Of a stretch of 9,158 bases of DNA, positions 1 through 7,347 are shown piece after piece. The notes beneath the pieces are model-generated. The model ran no database searches and had not been told where the DNA came from. It saw only the letters and a program-made list of their open reading frames with translations. Within the stretch, counting starts at the first letter, position 1, and every line of letters begins with the position of its first letter. The stretch comes from Hydrogenovibrio sp. UBA654. Lineage in GTDB: Bacteria; Pseudomonadota; Gammaproteobacteria; Thiomicrospirales; Thiomicrospiraceae. A program made the position numbers and the translations under genes. The stretch lies in the NCBI GenBank assembly GCA_002299585.1, contig DBOE01000024.1, positions 1-9,158 of the forward strand, in the 5' to 3' direction.

Positions 1-114
1 CATCCTTGCATGAATTTGTTTCAAGAAGAGGGCATAAAAATAAGTCTAGCCAAGAAAAAACGTAAATCAGCATGGAGCGATGAATATAGAGCTAAAGTGG
101 TATTTCAACAGTGA
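1..114 (+). pseudogene. 3' end of an open reading frame, possibly a transposase OrfA remnant
   Basis: A frame open from the first base of the window runs to TGA at 112-114, giving 37 residues; the only internal ATG is at 10-12. The end of the peptide reads KKKRKSAWSDEYRAKVVFQQ and then stops. The pattern of a basic run, an aromatic residue, Ser, an acidic pair, an aromatic residue and [RK]AKVV resembles the first residues of IS3-family OrfA helix-turn-helix transposase subunits (typically RKR.YS.EFKAKV). If the resemblance is real, the frame breaks where the helix-turn-helix should begin, so this is only a remnant. No Shine-Dalgarno sequence precedes the ATG within the window. It could equally be the C-terminus of an unrelated gene that starts outside the window. 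The similarity is by eye over about 15 residues. Confidence 0.3.
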
Positions 115-122
115 TTTATATG

Positions 123-150
123 CGGTAGCCCTAGTACTACCCCCTATCCG
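123..150. repeat. G+C-rich imperfect palindrome with nested palindromic core
   Basis: CGGTAG at 123-128 can pair with CTATCCG at 144-150, with one bulged T. Inside lies the perfect 8-bp palindrome TAGTACTA at 132-139. It is flanked by C-runs (129-131 and 140-144) that cannot pair with each other. The stretch is much richer in G+C than its surroundings and lies in the gap between two convergent reading frames. It could be an end fragment of a mobile element, a dispersed intergenic repeat or a protein-binding site. Only one copy is visible here, so repetitiveness is not shown. Confidence 0.4.
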
Positions 151-154
151 CTAG

Positions 155-170
155 GTATTTTCAAAAATAC
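155..170. terminator. small AT hairpin between convergent frames, possible weak terminator
   Basis: GTATTTT at 155-161 and AAAATAC at 164-170 form a perfect 7-bp inverted repeat around CA; realistically this is a 5-6 bp stem with a small loop. GCTAG at 150-154 can also pair with CTAGC at 185-189 as an outer stem. On the plus strand the hairpin is followed by TTTATCTTC, a weak U-tract. On the minus strand no U-tract follows. The position, downstream of the imelysin gene and of the left-edge frame, suits a terminator, but the AT-only stem is weak. Confidence 0.25.
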
Positions 171-223
171 TTTATCTTCACACACTAGCTGAAGGAGACA
201 TAAATATATTATAATTTTAGAGC

Positions 224-1291
224 TTAATCCCCATCAGTAAAATTTATACCAAAATCAACATTTAGTGCTTTAGGGATATCCTGTTCTAACATTTTTATTA
301 GTTGCGAATAGGTAACTTTCATTGCTTTTCTATCTTGTGAAGTGGCTTGCAATTTAGCTTGTGTTATTAATTTTAAAAACTTATCCGCTGTTTTTTTATT
401 ACTTGATGCCTGTAAATATTTTTCTAAACTTAACTTGCTATTTTTTGCGGTAAATAAATCTTCTACTGCCTCTAAACCTGCTAGCATATTTTTATAAGCC
501 ATCCCTGAGATATGGCTATCCAACCACCCTTCTAACTTGCGTTGTTTTATATAACGAAAATAATCTTGAATAGAAAATATTAACTTTGTAAGAGATTTAT
601 CGCCATTAATTAATTTATCTTTTTTAAATAGTTCTCCATAAGAAAACTGCTGTAATCTAGCTTTTTTTTGCCAAGAATCTAATACATAACTTGCAATATC
701 ACTATTTAAATTACTCATCCCAGTTAATAATTCGCAACTTCTAGGGTTATGTCGATAATTATTTAAAATGCTTCTATTATGTGTGCTTTTGTTAGTAAAA
801 TCAGAAAATACCATCTGTTCTAAAACATGAATCCCGACCAAATTAAAATTTAAGCCTGCAAAATACTGATTATCTAGTTTAACATTATCTTTTAGGCGTT
901 GGTTTAAACGAATTCGTACCGTGTTAGAGTAGTTTTTACCTCGTTGACGCATTGAGTCAACAAAGTTTATTTTTGCAGTAAATAAATTATCTCGTAAAGG
1001 CCCAAAATCGAACATTATTACTTTATTCCAGCTTAAAGAAAGTTCTTTCCAATTATCTTTCAGTTGCTTTAAGTTTACCGAGTTTGGTGATTTACAAAAC
1101 TTTTTGCTAAAAGAGCTAAACTCTATAGAGGATCGTTGCCAATTTTTAATATTGGGGATAATAACAATATCAGCAGAATGAGCAACAACCTGCTGCAAAC
1201 CATCTTGGCTAACCTCCAATTTATTTGGAGACATCCCACAAGATGATAAAAATAGCACGAAAGCAATGGCTAAGGATGATTTCAATTTCAT
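224..1291 (-). CDS. Imelysin-family (M75-like) lipoprotein
   Basis: This 355-residue protein is a predicted exported lipoprotein of the imelysin-like (COG3489-type) family. It opens with a signal peptide (KLK, hydrophobic residues 6-15) and an excellent lipobox, LSSC, with Cys18 as the lipidated residue. Gly19 at +2 gives no inner-membrane retention signal, so the outer membrane (periplasmic face) is the likely site. The family's GxHxxE signature is intact as GIHVLE at 153-158. An FGPL stretch at 96-99 and the C-terminal helical repeat SGMAYKNMLAGLEAVEDLF (262-280) also fit imelysin folds. Family members are linked to iron uptake or metal binding; despite the M75 peptidase label, enzymatic activity is doubtful. 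The ATG at 1291 is preceded by AGGA (1298-1301) at 6 nt. The gene follows hrpA by 35 bp with no terminator, so co-transcription is likely. The usual thiol-oxidoreductase and IrpA-type partners are not seen here. Confidence 0.85.
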   Translation of the reverse strand: MKLKSSLAIAFVLFLSSCGMSPNKLEVSQDGLQQVVAHSADIVIIPNIKNWQRSSIEFSSFSKKFCKSPNSVNLKQLKDNWKELSLSWNKVIMFDFGPLRDNLFTAKINFVDSMRQRGKNYSNTVRIRLNQRLKDNVKLDNQYFAGLNFNLVGIHVLEQMVFSDFTNKSTHNRSILNNYRHNPRSCELLTGMSNLNSDIASYVLDSWQKKARLQQFSYGELFKKDKLINGDKSLTKLIFSIQDYFRYIKQRKLEGWLDSHISGMAYKNMLAGLEAVEDLFTAKNSKLSLEKYLQASSNKKTADKFLKLITQAKLQATSQDRKAMKVTYSQLIKMLEQDIPKALNVDFGINFTDGD

Positions 1292-1326
1292 AACTTTTCC
1301 TAAAAAAATATACTTGATATTTTAAA

Positions 1327-4300
1327 TCAAATTTTTTTAATTTGTTTTTCTATTCTTTTTATTGACACAGGGCTTAAGGTTTTCATAGGCTGAGCAAATA
1401 ATGAAATTCGTAACTCCTCAAGCTGCCAGCGAATTTCTTCTAGCTTTTCTGAGTTTTCATAAATAGCTTGCTGTTTTAACGACCAATAACTATCAAATAA
1501 AGGGCTAATCTTCCGAATAACAAGATGGTCTTTACTTGGTTCTATATCTATTTTATCTAATCGTTTTTCAATAGCCTGTAAATAAAAAGGGAACCTTTTA
1601 AACCATTTATCAGGTGTTTTAAGAACAAACTCTTTACTAATTAGTTTATCTAATTGCTGCTTAATGTCGCCAATAGACATTAAATGCCTTGGATTAACCC
1701 TAACCTTTACCTTTTTAACTATTTGCTGATGGGCAATTAAAGTTGTATTTACCTGCTTAGTTACTTCTTGAGCTTGTAGAATCCATTTTTCTTTTACTTT
1801 AAGCAAAGTAGCAGTATACTCTTGTTGAGTTTTTATTAATTCTGGGTTAGCTACCAGTTGGTTTAAAGATTTATCTATTATTTGTTTGGTTAAATCCTGG
1901 CAGGTACCATAAGGTGCATAACATAAACAGGCTTTTTGCAAAGGTAGCCTATTACTCAGATATTTAACCTTATCAGCCAAATTGTTAGCTAATAACTTTA
2001 AAACTGCTTTGCCATGCTGTTGTTGAGCTAACTTTTTATCACCAATTAATACTAACTCTATAGATTGGTTTGTTATTTGTAGGCTTGGGTAAGCAATCAT
2101 TTTTCCTGTTGGAGATTTAATTTCTTGTTGTTGCTTTAAATCACCAAAGTCCCAAATAGTAATTTTTTTATTAGATTTTTTATTTATTTTCAGAGTTTGT
2201 TTTAGCTGTTTTTCTACTAGATGTTGGTAATTCTCTTTTAGTTTATCTAGGTTAATATCCTTAGCTAACACTTTATTACTATGATCTTCTAGCTGATAAA
2301 AAGGCATCAGATAAGAAGGTAGCTCTGTATTAGCAAAGTCTTCTAAGGAAATGTTTTTGTCCGTTTTTTTATTTAGAACTAAAATCATCTGCGTTAGATA
2401 GTCGCCTTTTTTATCAACTGATATTTGCTGATGAACTAAATCTACAAATTGCGGTACTGGCACAAACTGTTTGCGTAATTGCTTGGGTAAAGACTTAATA
2501 TAAAATGCTGTTTTTTCTTTTATTAATCCAGGTGTTAACCATTCAAAATCTTGTTTGTTAATTAAATTAAGAGATACTAAAGGAATTTTAACAACTAAAC
2601 CATCTTGTTCTTTACCAGGTACAAAATGATAATCAACAGCTATATCCAAACTATTTTTTATAGTTATTTGATCAGGAAAATTAAGCTCTAAATTAGTATT
2701 AACATTCTGTTTAAGTAAAAATGATTGTTCTAAAAATAGGCCTTCAATTAACTCAGGGGTTTGCTTTTCTATTTTTTTAACCCATTTTTCTAAAGAAGAA
2801 ACACTATAAATATGTTGCGGTATTTTTTCTGCATAAAATTCATATAATACTTCATCATCTATTAAAAAATCAGGTCGTCGCAACTTTGCTTCTAAATATT
2901 TAACCTCTTGAATTAATTTTTGATTGTGCATAAAAAACCCAAGCTTAGTTTTCATATCTCCCATAACTAAAGCAAAACGCAAAAATATTTTATGTGCCTC
3001 TCCGGGGTTAATTAATCCATAATTACAACGGCGTTTATTTACTATTGGTAAGCCATACAAAGAGCTAGATTGATAAGCACTAACCTGACCTACATTTTTT
3101 TGCCAGTGTGGATCTAAGTAATTATGTTTTAATAGATGTGGAGCAATTGACTCTACCCATAAAACATCTATTTTTGCATTATTTCTAGCATATAATTTGG
3201 TGGTTTCTATTAATTCTGCTGATAATATCCACTTCGGCTTTGTTTTAAACAATACTGAACTTGGGTGTAAAAATAACTTAGTATTTCTTGCCCCAAGGTA
3301 ACTTTTATCATCATTCCTAGTAGCAATATTACCCAACAAACCTGCTAATAATGAACGATGAATAGCAATAGAATGAATATCAGCTAACCTTTCTATAGTT
3401 TCTTTACCTTTATTTATTTCTTCATACAAATGTAACTGATCAACCACTATCCCACTTCTTTTCAAGCTAGACTTTAACTGCATAAATAAATCATGCCATT
3501 CTTTCATTCTTAAATAAGATAAAAAATTGGTTTTACAGAGCTTTCTAAGTTTATTTTGACTTAGATGTTGGCGTTTATCTTCATAAAAACGCCATAAATT
3601 TAATACCAAAATAAAATCAGATCTTTCATCTTCAAACTGTTTATAAGCCTTATTAGCGGCTTGTCTGTTGGCTTCATTTATAACTCTTGGATCTTGAATA
3701 CTTAAAAAAGAAGCGATAATTAAAACTTCCCCCAAAACTGCATTATCTTGACCTGCCATAACCATTTTTGCAACTCGTGGCTCTAGTGGCAACTTTGCTA
3801 ATTGCCGGCCATGATTAGTTAAACGGCGGTTTTTATCTAAGGCTCCTAGCTCTTGTAGCTGGCGTAAACCATCATTTACAGACTTATATTCTGGTGGTTC
3901 AATAAAAGGGAAGTTATTAACCTCTCCTAATTTCATAACATTCATCTGTAAAATCACTGCTGCTAGAGAAGTTCGATGGATTTCTGCAGGAGTAAATTCG
4001 GGGCGACTATTAAAATCTTCTTCATCATACAAGCGTACACAAATACCTGAAGAAACTCGCCCACAACGCCCTGCTCTTTGGTTAGCTGATGCTTGTGATA
4101 TTTTTTCTATTGGCAAACGCTGTATTTTTGAACGCACACTATAGCGACTAATCCTTACTTGCCCTAGGTCTATTACAAATTTAATACCTGGAATAGTCAA
4201 AGATGTTTCTGCAACATTGGTGGATAAAATAATACGCCTTTTAGTAGAAGACGTAAAAACTTTATTTTGCTCTGCCATAGATAACCGAGCATATAAAGGG

Positions 4301-5292
4301 GTTATTTCTGTATTTTTAAGCTTATGTTTGCGTAAAACTTCGTGCGTTTCTTTAATATCCCTTTCGCCCACTAAAAATATTAATACATCTCCAAAAGGAT
4401 CTACCAATGCTAGTTCATCAAGAACATGTACTATCGCCGTAGGAATATCTTGTTCAAACTCATTACCCTCATCATCTGAGAAATTAATTAAGGGCTTATA
4501 ACGCAATTCCACAGGATAAGCTCTGCCACTAACTTCAATTATTGGTGCATTATTAAAATGTTTAGAAAATATTGTTGTATCAATGGTTGCTGAAGTAATT
4601 ATTAGCTTTAAATCTTTTCTTTTATAGAGTATTTTTTTTAGAATCCCTAACAAAAAATCTATATTGATTGAGCGTTCGTGGGCTTCATCAATAATAATAG
4701 TGTCATATTGGTTTAAAAAAGGATCATTTTTCACCTCTGCCAATAAAATACCATCAGTCATTACCTTAATTAAACTGTTAGCTTGCACTAAATCATGAAA
4801 ACGGACTTGGTAACCTACCAAATTACCCAAAAAAGAGCCGAGTTCTTCAGCGATTCTCTGTGCAACGCTTCTAGCCGCGAGTCTGCGCGGTTGTGTGCAA
4901 CCAATCTTGCCAAACACCCCCCTACCTGCTTCAAGGCATATTTTTGGTATTTGGGTTGTTTTACCAGAACCAGTTTCTCCAGCTATGACAACCACTTGAT
5001 TATTCTTAATTAAATCAAATAATTCATTGCGTCTTTTTGCAACTGGAAGCTTCTCATCATAAAAAACTTTAGGGACTGAATGCTTATTTACTGCCACTTG
5101 TGCCAAGGAAGAGTTAAGTTTTTGTAAAAAAATACGACCTTGGTTATTGTTTACCAAAGTTATAACCTGCGCATCCGTTTTAAGATTAAATTGCTTAAAT
5201 TGTTGAGTTAAAAAACATCTATCTTTTGATAAACAATTTGTAATAGCTGATTTAATGGCAGATATATCTGTAAAGTCTTGGTTGGTAGGCAT
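1327..5292 (-). CDS. hrpA: ATP-dependent DEAH-box RNA helicase HrpA
   Basis: This 1321-residue cytoplasmic RNA helicase is close to the roughly 1300 residues of E. coli HrpA. All core motifs are present: I GETGSGKTT (105-113), Ia TQPRRLAA (133-140), Ib TDG (179-181), II DEAH (202-205), III SAT (234-236), V STNVAETSLTIPGI (357-370) and VI QRAGRCGR (405-412). A winged-helix/HA2-like region follows (about 440-570). The remaining half corresponds to the OB-fold and DUF3418 region that separates HrpA from the shorter HrpB. HrpA acts in RNA metabolism: E. coli HrpA was linked to fimbrial mRNA processing and, more recently, to rescue of stalled ribosomes. The ATG at 5292 lies 7 bp after the slpA stop. 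No clear Shine-Dalgarno precedes it, only an A-rich CCTAAAAAAGTT, so translational coupling to slpA is likely. The stop is TGA. No frameshift or missing motif is apparent. Confidence 0.97.
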   Translation of the reverse strand: MPTNQDFTDISAIKSAITNCLSKDRCFLTQQFKQFNLKTDAQVITLVNNNQGRIFLQKLNSSLAQVAVNKHSVPKVFYDEKLPVAKRRNELFDLIKNNQVVVIAGETGSGKTTQIPKICLEAGRGVFGKIGCTQPRRLAARSVAQRIAEELGSFLGNLVGYQVRFHDLVQANSLIKVMTDGILLAEVKNDPFLNQYDTIIIDEAHERSINIDFLLGILKKILYKRKDLKLIITSATIDTTIFSKHFNNAPIIEVSGRAYPVELRYKPLINFSDDEGNEFEQDIPTAIVHVLDELALVDPFGDVLIFLVGERDIKETHEVLRKHKLKNTEITPLYARLSMAEQNKVFTSSTKRRIILSTNVAETSLTIPGIKFVIDLGQVRISRYSVRSKIQRLPIEKISQASANQRAGRCGRVSSGICVRLYDEEDFNSRPEFTPAEIHRTSLAAVILQMNVMKLGEVNNFPFIEPPEYKSVNDGLRQLQELGALDKNRRLTNHGRQLAKLPLEPRVAKMVMAGQDNAVLGEVLIIASFLSIQDPRVINEANRQAANKAYKQFEDERSDFILVLNLWRFYEDKRQHLSQNKLRKLCKTNFLSYLRMKEWHDLFMQLKSSLKRSGIVVDQLHLYEEINKGKETIERLADIHSIAIHRSLLAGLLGNIATRNDDKSYLGARNTKLFLHPSSVLFKTKPKWILSAELIETTKLYARNNAKIDVLWVESIAPHLLKHNYLDPHWQKNVGQVSAYQSSSLYGLPIVNKRRCNYGLINPGEAHKIFLRFALVMGDMKTKLGFFMHNQKLIQEVKYLEAKLRRPDFLIDDEVLYEFYAEKIPQHIYSVSSLEKWVKKIEKQTPELIEGLFLEQSFLLKQNVNTNLELNFPDQITIKNSLDIAVDYHFVPGKEQDGLVVKIPLVSLNLINKQDFEWLTPGLIKEKTAFYIKSLPKQLRKQFVPVPQFVDLVHQQISVDKKGDYLTQMILVLNKKTDKNISLEDFANTELPSYLMPFYQLEDHSNKVLAKDINLDKLKENYQHLVEKQLKQTLKINKKSNKKITIWDFGDLKQQQEIKSPTGKMIAYPSLQITNQSIELVLIGDKKLAQQQHGKAVLKLLANNLADKVKYLSNRLPLQKACLCYAPYGTCQDLTKQIIDKSLNQLVANPELIKTQQEYTATLLKVKEKWILQAQEVTKQVNTTLIAHQQIVKKVKVRVNPRHLMSIGDIKQQLDKLISKEFVLKTPDKWFKRFPFYLQAIEKRLDKIDIEPSKDHLVIRKISPLFDSYWSLKQQAIYENSEKLEEIRWQLEELRISLFAQPMKTLSPVSIKRIEKQIKKI

Positions 5293-5299
5293 AACTTTT

Positions 5300-5758
5300 T
5301 TAGGTAAAAATTTTCTCTATTTTGAATTCAAATATAATGCTTTTCCCTGCTAAAGGATGATTAAAGTCTACCAAAACTTGGTCTGACACCAAATCATAAA
5401 TTGTACCCAACACCTGATTACCAGTAGGTAAATTAAACTCAACTATATTGCCCTTAACTAATTCCATATTTTTTGGAAACTCCGCTTCTTTCATTGTCTG
5501 AATATTTGTCATATCCGGCTGTCCGTAAGCTTGTTCTGATGCTAGATTAAACTTTGCTTTGGTGCCTTCTTCCAAACCTATAAATAAATCTTCAAGATTT
5601 TTTATAAATTGGCCATCACCAATCGTTAATTTTAAAAGTTCTGCCTCTTCTGTTTTATCAACAAGAGTACCATCTAATAAAGAAAGGGTAAAAGATATTT
5701 CAATAATTGAATCTTCTTTTACCCTCGCTAAAGGCAAATCATGTAAGTTCTTCTTCAT
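5300..5758 (-). CDS. slpA: SlpA-type FKBP peptidyl-prolyl cis-trans isomerase
   Basis: This 152-residue cytoplasmic protein has the layout of SlpA: a split FKBP domain with an inserted flap (IF) domain. The first FKBP part covers about 15-75 (SFTLSLLDGTLVDKT, then GDGQFIKNLEDLFIGLEEG). The insert covers about 78-126 and includes AYGQPDM. The FKBP domain closes with the hallmark VDFNHPLAGK (130-139). E. coli SlpA is 149 residues and ends in a nearly identical VDFNHPLAGQ block. Such proteins catalyse prolyl isomerisation and act as folding chaperones through the insert domain. There is no signal peptide. The first 20 bp overlap the cyclase gene in another frame. AGGA at 5768-5771, inside the cyclase gene, lies 9 nt before the ATG and supports this start. 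In E. coli slpA is followed by ispH, whereas here it is followed by hrpA. Confidence 0.93.
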   Translation of the reverse strand: MKKNLHDLPLARVKEDSIIEISFTLSLLDGTLVDKTEEAELLKLTIGDGQFIKNLEDLFIGLEEGTKAKFNLASEQAYGQPDMTNIQTMKEAEFPKNMELVKGNIVEFNLPTGNQVLGTIYDLVSDQVLVDFNHPLAGKSIIFEFKIEKIFT

Positions 5759-6950
5759 AAACTACTATCCTATTTCGCCCTCTTTCTTTTGCTTGATATA
5801 AGGCTTCATCTGCCGATCTTAATACATCTTCTGGTTTTTTATGCCATTCATTTTTTTGTGCAACACCAAAGCTTACCGTTATTTTTTGGTTAATTTCTTG
5901 TTTTAAATTTAATTCTAAATTTTCAATATTAGAAAGAATTAATTCTAGCTCTTGCTCTGCCTGCTCTGCTGATTTTTTAGGGAATACAATAGTAAATTCT
6001 TCACCTCCATAACGATAAACCTTGCCAAAGGATACTTTAGATAGTTCATCAGCTACTAAAATTAGAACCTGATCACCCACATAATGCCCATAGGTATCAT
6101 TAAATTTTTTAAAATGGTCTATATCAACCATAGCTACTGAATATGTTCTACCAAGGCTAGAAAAATTCTCTAACAATGATAACCTAGAATTTAATCCCGT
6201 TAGAGAATCAACATAAGCAACCTTATGAGAGTCAAAAATTATAGCTATAACAATTAATAGAGCTGATATGGCAGATAACCAAGTAAACACATACGGTTGA
6301 TCAATTTGATTAAAAGCTAAGCTCATCAATATTAGCACAAAAACTAATGTTCTATCTACCTCTTTAATGTTTTCTATATAGGCATTTCTAAATATAATAA
6401 ACAGCCAGCTAAGAACAACTACAATCGCTACCGACATAGTCAAATTAATAAATTTAATGTTAACTTTATAACTAAATACTTCTACAAGATTAACCGGCAA
6501 AAAATCCATAATGAAGATAACCATAACTATCTGTAATAAAAAAACTACCGATATAAAAATATTATAAAAGGAGAGATTAACCCCTTTTTCGGGCAAGCAA
6601 GATAAAATTATGATATTTATAGGCAACAATAAAGGTATCACAAACAACAAAAGCGTAGAAAATGTTTGGCTATCTATTACTGTTGGCAAATAATTAAAAC
6701 TAGCGAAATTTAACAAACCAATAACCAACAATAATAAAACCGGCAACATACGATTCATAAATACACTTATAAAAATGCCAAATGAAATTATTAAATAGGG
6801 TGAAAATTCTAATGTTGCATGTATTTTGCTATCCCAGCCGGTAACTTCAAATGCTTGCCAAACTGCCAGAGCACTTAAGATTAACAGCCAAATATATTGC
6901 TTAAAGTTAAACAGACTACCCACCAAAATTATATTTAAGCCTGATAACAC
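5739..6950 (-). CDS. Membrane-bound GGDEF diguanylate cyclase
   Basis: This protein should make cyclic di-GMP from two GTP at the inner membrane. Residues 18-240 contain about eight hydrophobic segments (roughly 18-34, 51-66, 69-86, 97-117, 129-150, 168-187, 201-213, 222-239), with no large soluble sensor domain between them. The GGDEF domain occupies 246-400: DSLTGLNSR (248-256), VDIDHFKKFNDTYGH (275-289), VGDQ (291-294), the active-site loop GGEEF (315-319), VSFGVA (359-364) and ADEALYQAKERGRNR (380-394). Metal and nucleotide residues D276, N284, D293 and E318 are retained, so activity is expected. The usual RxxD inhibitory site five residues before GGEEF is absent (VSFG instead). No EAL or HD-GYP domain is attached. 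The start is uncertain: 6950 is GTG with no Shine-Dalgarno, and TTG or GTG at codons 9 and 10 are alternatives; the first internal Met is residue 66. The C-terminus overlaps slpA by 20 bp. Confidence 0.92.
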   Translation of the reverse strand: MLSGLNIILVGSLFNFKQYIWLLILSALAVWQAFEVTGWDSKIHATLEFSPYLIISFGIFISVFMNRMLPVLLLLVIGLLNFASFNYLPTVIDSQTFSTLLLFVIPLLLPINIIILSCLPEKGVNLSFYNIFISVVFLLQIVMVIFIMDFLPVNLVEVFSYKVNIKFINLTMSVAIVVVLSWLFIIFRNAYIENIKEVDRTLVFVLILMSLAFNQIDQPYVFTWLSAISALLIVIAIIFDSHKVAYVDSLTGLNSRLSLLENFSSLGRTYSVAMVDIDHFKKFNDTYGHYVGDQVLILVADELSKVSFGKVYRYGGEEFTIVFPKKSAEQAEQELELILSNIENLELNLKQEINQKITVSFGVAQKNEWHKKPEDVLRSADEALYQAKERGRNRIVVYEEELT

Positions 6951-6982
6951 AGATAAACACGTAAACTACTGCTAAAAACAAC

Positions 6983-7276
6983 TTATAAAACCTCTTCCTT
7001 AATACCTATTTCTTTAATTACAAAACACATATTGGTTCGTAGCTTTTTACCATTTACTAAAAAGGATGCTCCTTCTGAAAATTTATCATCTTCATTTAAA
7101 CGGATACTACCTTTAATTACTTTAATTAACTTTCCTGTATGACAACTATATATTTCAATTTTACGATCTAGTCCTACCCAGTCTGATTGAATATTTTTTG
7201 CACTATTTGATATTTTCTCACAACCTAATGTTAAAAACAGCAAAAGAAAAAGGGCTATAATCGCAATTAATCTCAT
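6983..7276 (-). CDS. Small putative lipoprotein of unknown function
   Basis: I do not recognise the family of this 97-residue protein. A strongly hydrophobic N-terminus (residues 3-18) leads to LTLGC, with Cys19 as the likely lipidated residue. Thr at -3 makes it a less typical lipobox, though still compatible with lipoprotein patterns. The mature part of about 79 residues reads as a small beta-rich domain: DWVGLDRKIEIYSCHTGKLI (32-51) followed by strands up to CFVIKE (84-89). Cys45 and Cys84 could form a disulfide in the periplasm. The WxGLxRKI.(I/L)Y...GK shape recalls short lipoproteins in proteobacterial and prophage genomes, but this is an impression only. The ATG at 7276 is preceded by AGGAG (7286-7290) at 9 nt, a good ribosome binding site. 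It is the first gene of the leftward cluster, 32 bp before the cyclase start. Confidence 0.75.
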   Translation of the reverse strand: MRLIAIIALFLLLFLTLGCEKISNSAKNIQSDWVGLDRKIEIYSCHTGKLIKVIKGSIRLNEDDKFSEGASFLVNGKKLRTNMCFVIKEIGIKEEVL

Positions 7277-7347
7277 AAAATTATTCTCCTAAAAAACATA
7301 TAAGTTAGAATAATAACAAAAAAGAACATGCAGGAGTAAATTATAAA
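7277..7347. promoter_or_regulatory. Divergent intergenic region with the start signals of both transcription units
   Basis: This 71-bp AT-rich gap separates the leftward lipoprotein gene from rightward fumC, so promoters for both directions are expected here or within the flanking coding ends. Each gene has its own Shine-Dalgarno: AGGAG on the minus strand at 7286-7290 and AGGAG on the plus strand at 7332-7336 (11 nt before the fumC ATG). A plausible plus-strand -10 box is TAGAAT at 7306-7311, but no good TTGACA-like -35 sits 17 bp before it. No convincing minus-strand pair was found. No operator palindrome is evident. Confidence 0.4.

Noticed and set aside
4217..4501. Plus-strand open frame inside hrpA
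   Set aside because: Antisense to the conserved helicase core of hrpA; Ser- and Leu-rich translation without recognisable motifs.
4795..5013. Plus-strand open frame opposite the 5' part of hrpA
   Set aside because: Antisense to the region encoding motifs I-Ia of HrpA; no ribosome binding site or family likeness.
5559..5801. Plus-strand open frame across the slpA/cyclase junction
   Set aside because: Antisense to two well-supported genes; low-complexity translation.
7277..7347. c-di-GMP riboswitch or attenuator ahead of the cyclase cluster
   Set aside because: The gap is only 71 bp and shows no aptamer-like conserved stems or hairpin plus T-run.
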